From the NCBI GenBank assembly GCA_964350895.1, contig CAYGMG010000104.1, positions 1 through 15,035 on the forward strand: 15,035 bases of DNA, in the 5' to 3' direction. Shown piece by piece: positions 14,913 to 15,035 of the stretch. This DNA is from Pseudomarimonas sp964350895. GTDB taxonomy: Bacteria; Pseudomonadota; Gammaproteobacteria; Xanthomonadales; Xanthomonadaceae. The notes below the pieces were generated by a model that saw only the letters and a list, made by a program, of their open reading frames with translations, did not search any database and had not been told where the DNA came from. A program made the position numbers and the translations under genes. Each line of letters starts with the position of its first letter. The first letter of the stretch is position 1.

Positions 14913-15035
14913 GGGCGCATAGCTGCCGTTCGCCCTGGCCGGCGAATGGGGCCATTTTCTTGCAGGCAAGATCAACAGCATTTCGATCTGCCCTGCGGGC
15001 AGCCCGAGTCACTTTCTCTTGTTTCGGCAAGAGAA
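14913..15035 (-). repeat. Dispersed intergenic repeat, right copy (inverted, cut by window edge)
   Basis: Read on the minus strand, this matches about 172-297 of the left copy, with a 20-base identical block (14927-14946) and one small length difference in between. Its hairpin has the 5' arm TTCTCTTG and the 3' arm CAAGAGAA around the loop CCGAAA. The bases differ from the left copy, yet the two arms still pair. The element continues past 15035, so the GGA-hairpin part, if present, is outside the window. Confidence 0.8.

Noticed and set aside
14773..15030. 85-residue minus-strand frame overlapping the peroxidase gene
   Set aside because: Most of it is repeat DNA and antisense to a real gene. 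The frame similarity to the left copy is reported as a finding, but a gene is not supported.

Overview
The window is a high-GC gammaproteobacterial chromosome segment. The best guess is the Lysobacterales (Xanthomonadales) or a close neighbour. The odhA-odhB-lpdA gene order and protein sequences, the YtrA-type GntR/ABC operon with a GSGD-repeat protein, and the dispersed intergenic repeats all fit that group. This placement is inference from remembered family resemblance, not from a search. No phage, IS element, CRISPR array, tRNA or rRNA was seen. Nearly all genes lie on the minus strand; only the glutathione peroxidase gene at the right end is on the plus strand.

Layout by region. (1) 1-323: no gene; it holds a composite dispersed repeat with GGA-capped hairpins. 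(2) 324-6747, read right to left: odhA (E1o, GTG start), odhB (E2o) and lpdA (E3), the complete 2-oxoglutarate dehydrogenase complex, then a LOG-family nucleotide phosphoribohydrolase. A TATAAT box lies upstream of odhA. Both gaps that bound lpdA are filled by inverted arrays of short TGATTCG/TGATTGG-type repeats. (3) 6914-10444, read right to left: purB, a RoxA/YcfD-type ribosomal oxygenase, and a GNAT acetyltransferase with an extra C-terminal domain. They are packed tightly (1-nt gap, then a 4-nt overlap) and are probably one operon joining purine synthesis with protein-modifying enzymes. (4) 10514-13899, read right to left: a five-gene operon of a small membrane-anchored protein, a YtrA-type GntR repressor, an ABC ATPase, an ABC-2 permease and an exported beta-repeat protein with eight GSGD motifs. 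Two ATGA overlaps and gaps of 2 and 26 nt link them. A 24-bp near-perfect palindrome of form GGTG-N16-CACC overlaps the predicted -10 of this operon and is a strong candidate for the autoregulatory operator. (5) 14283-14852: an exported glutathione peroxidase. (6) 14913-15035: an inverted second copy of the left-end repeat, cut by the window edge.

The least ordinary material is the YtrA operon with its operator, the repeat pair at the two ends (hairpin arms that covary, a reading frame kept between copies, CsrA-like GGA loops), and the repeat arrays around lpdA. The metabolic genes look intact and conventional, apart from a charged, Lys/Ser/Asp/Glu-rich linker in OdhB.
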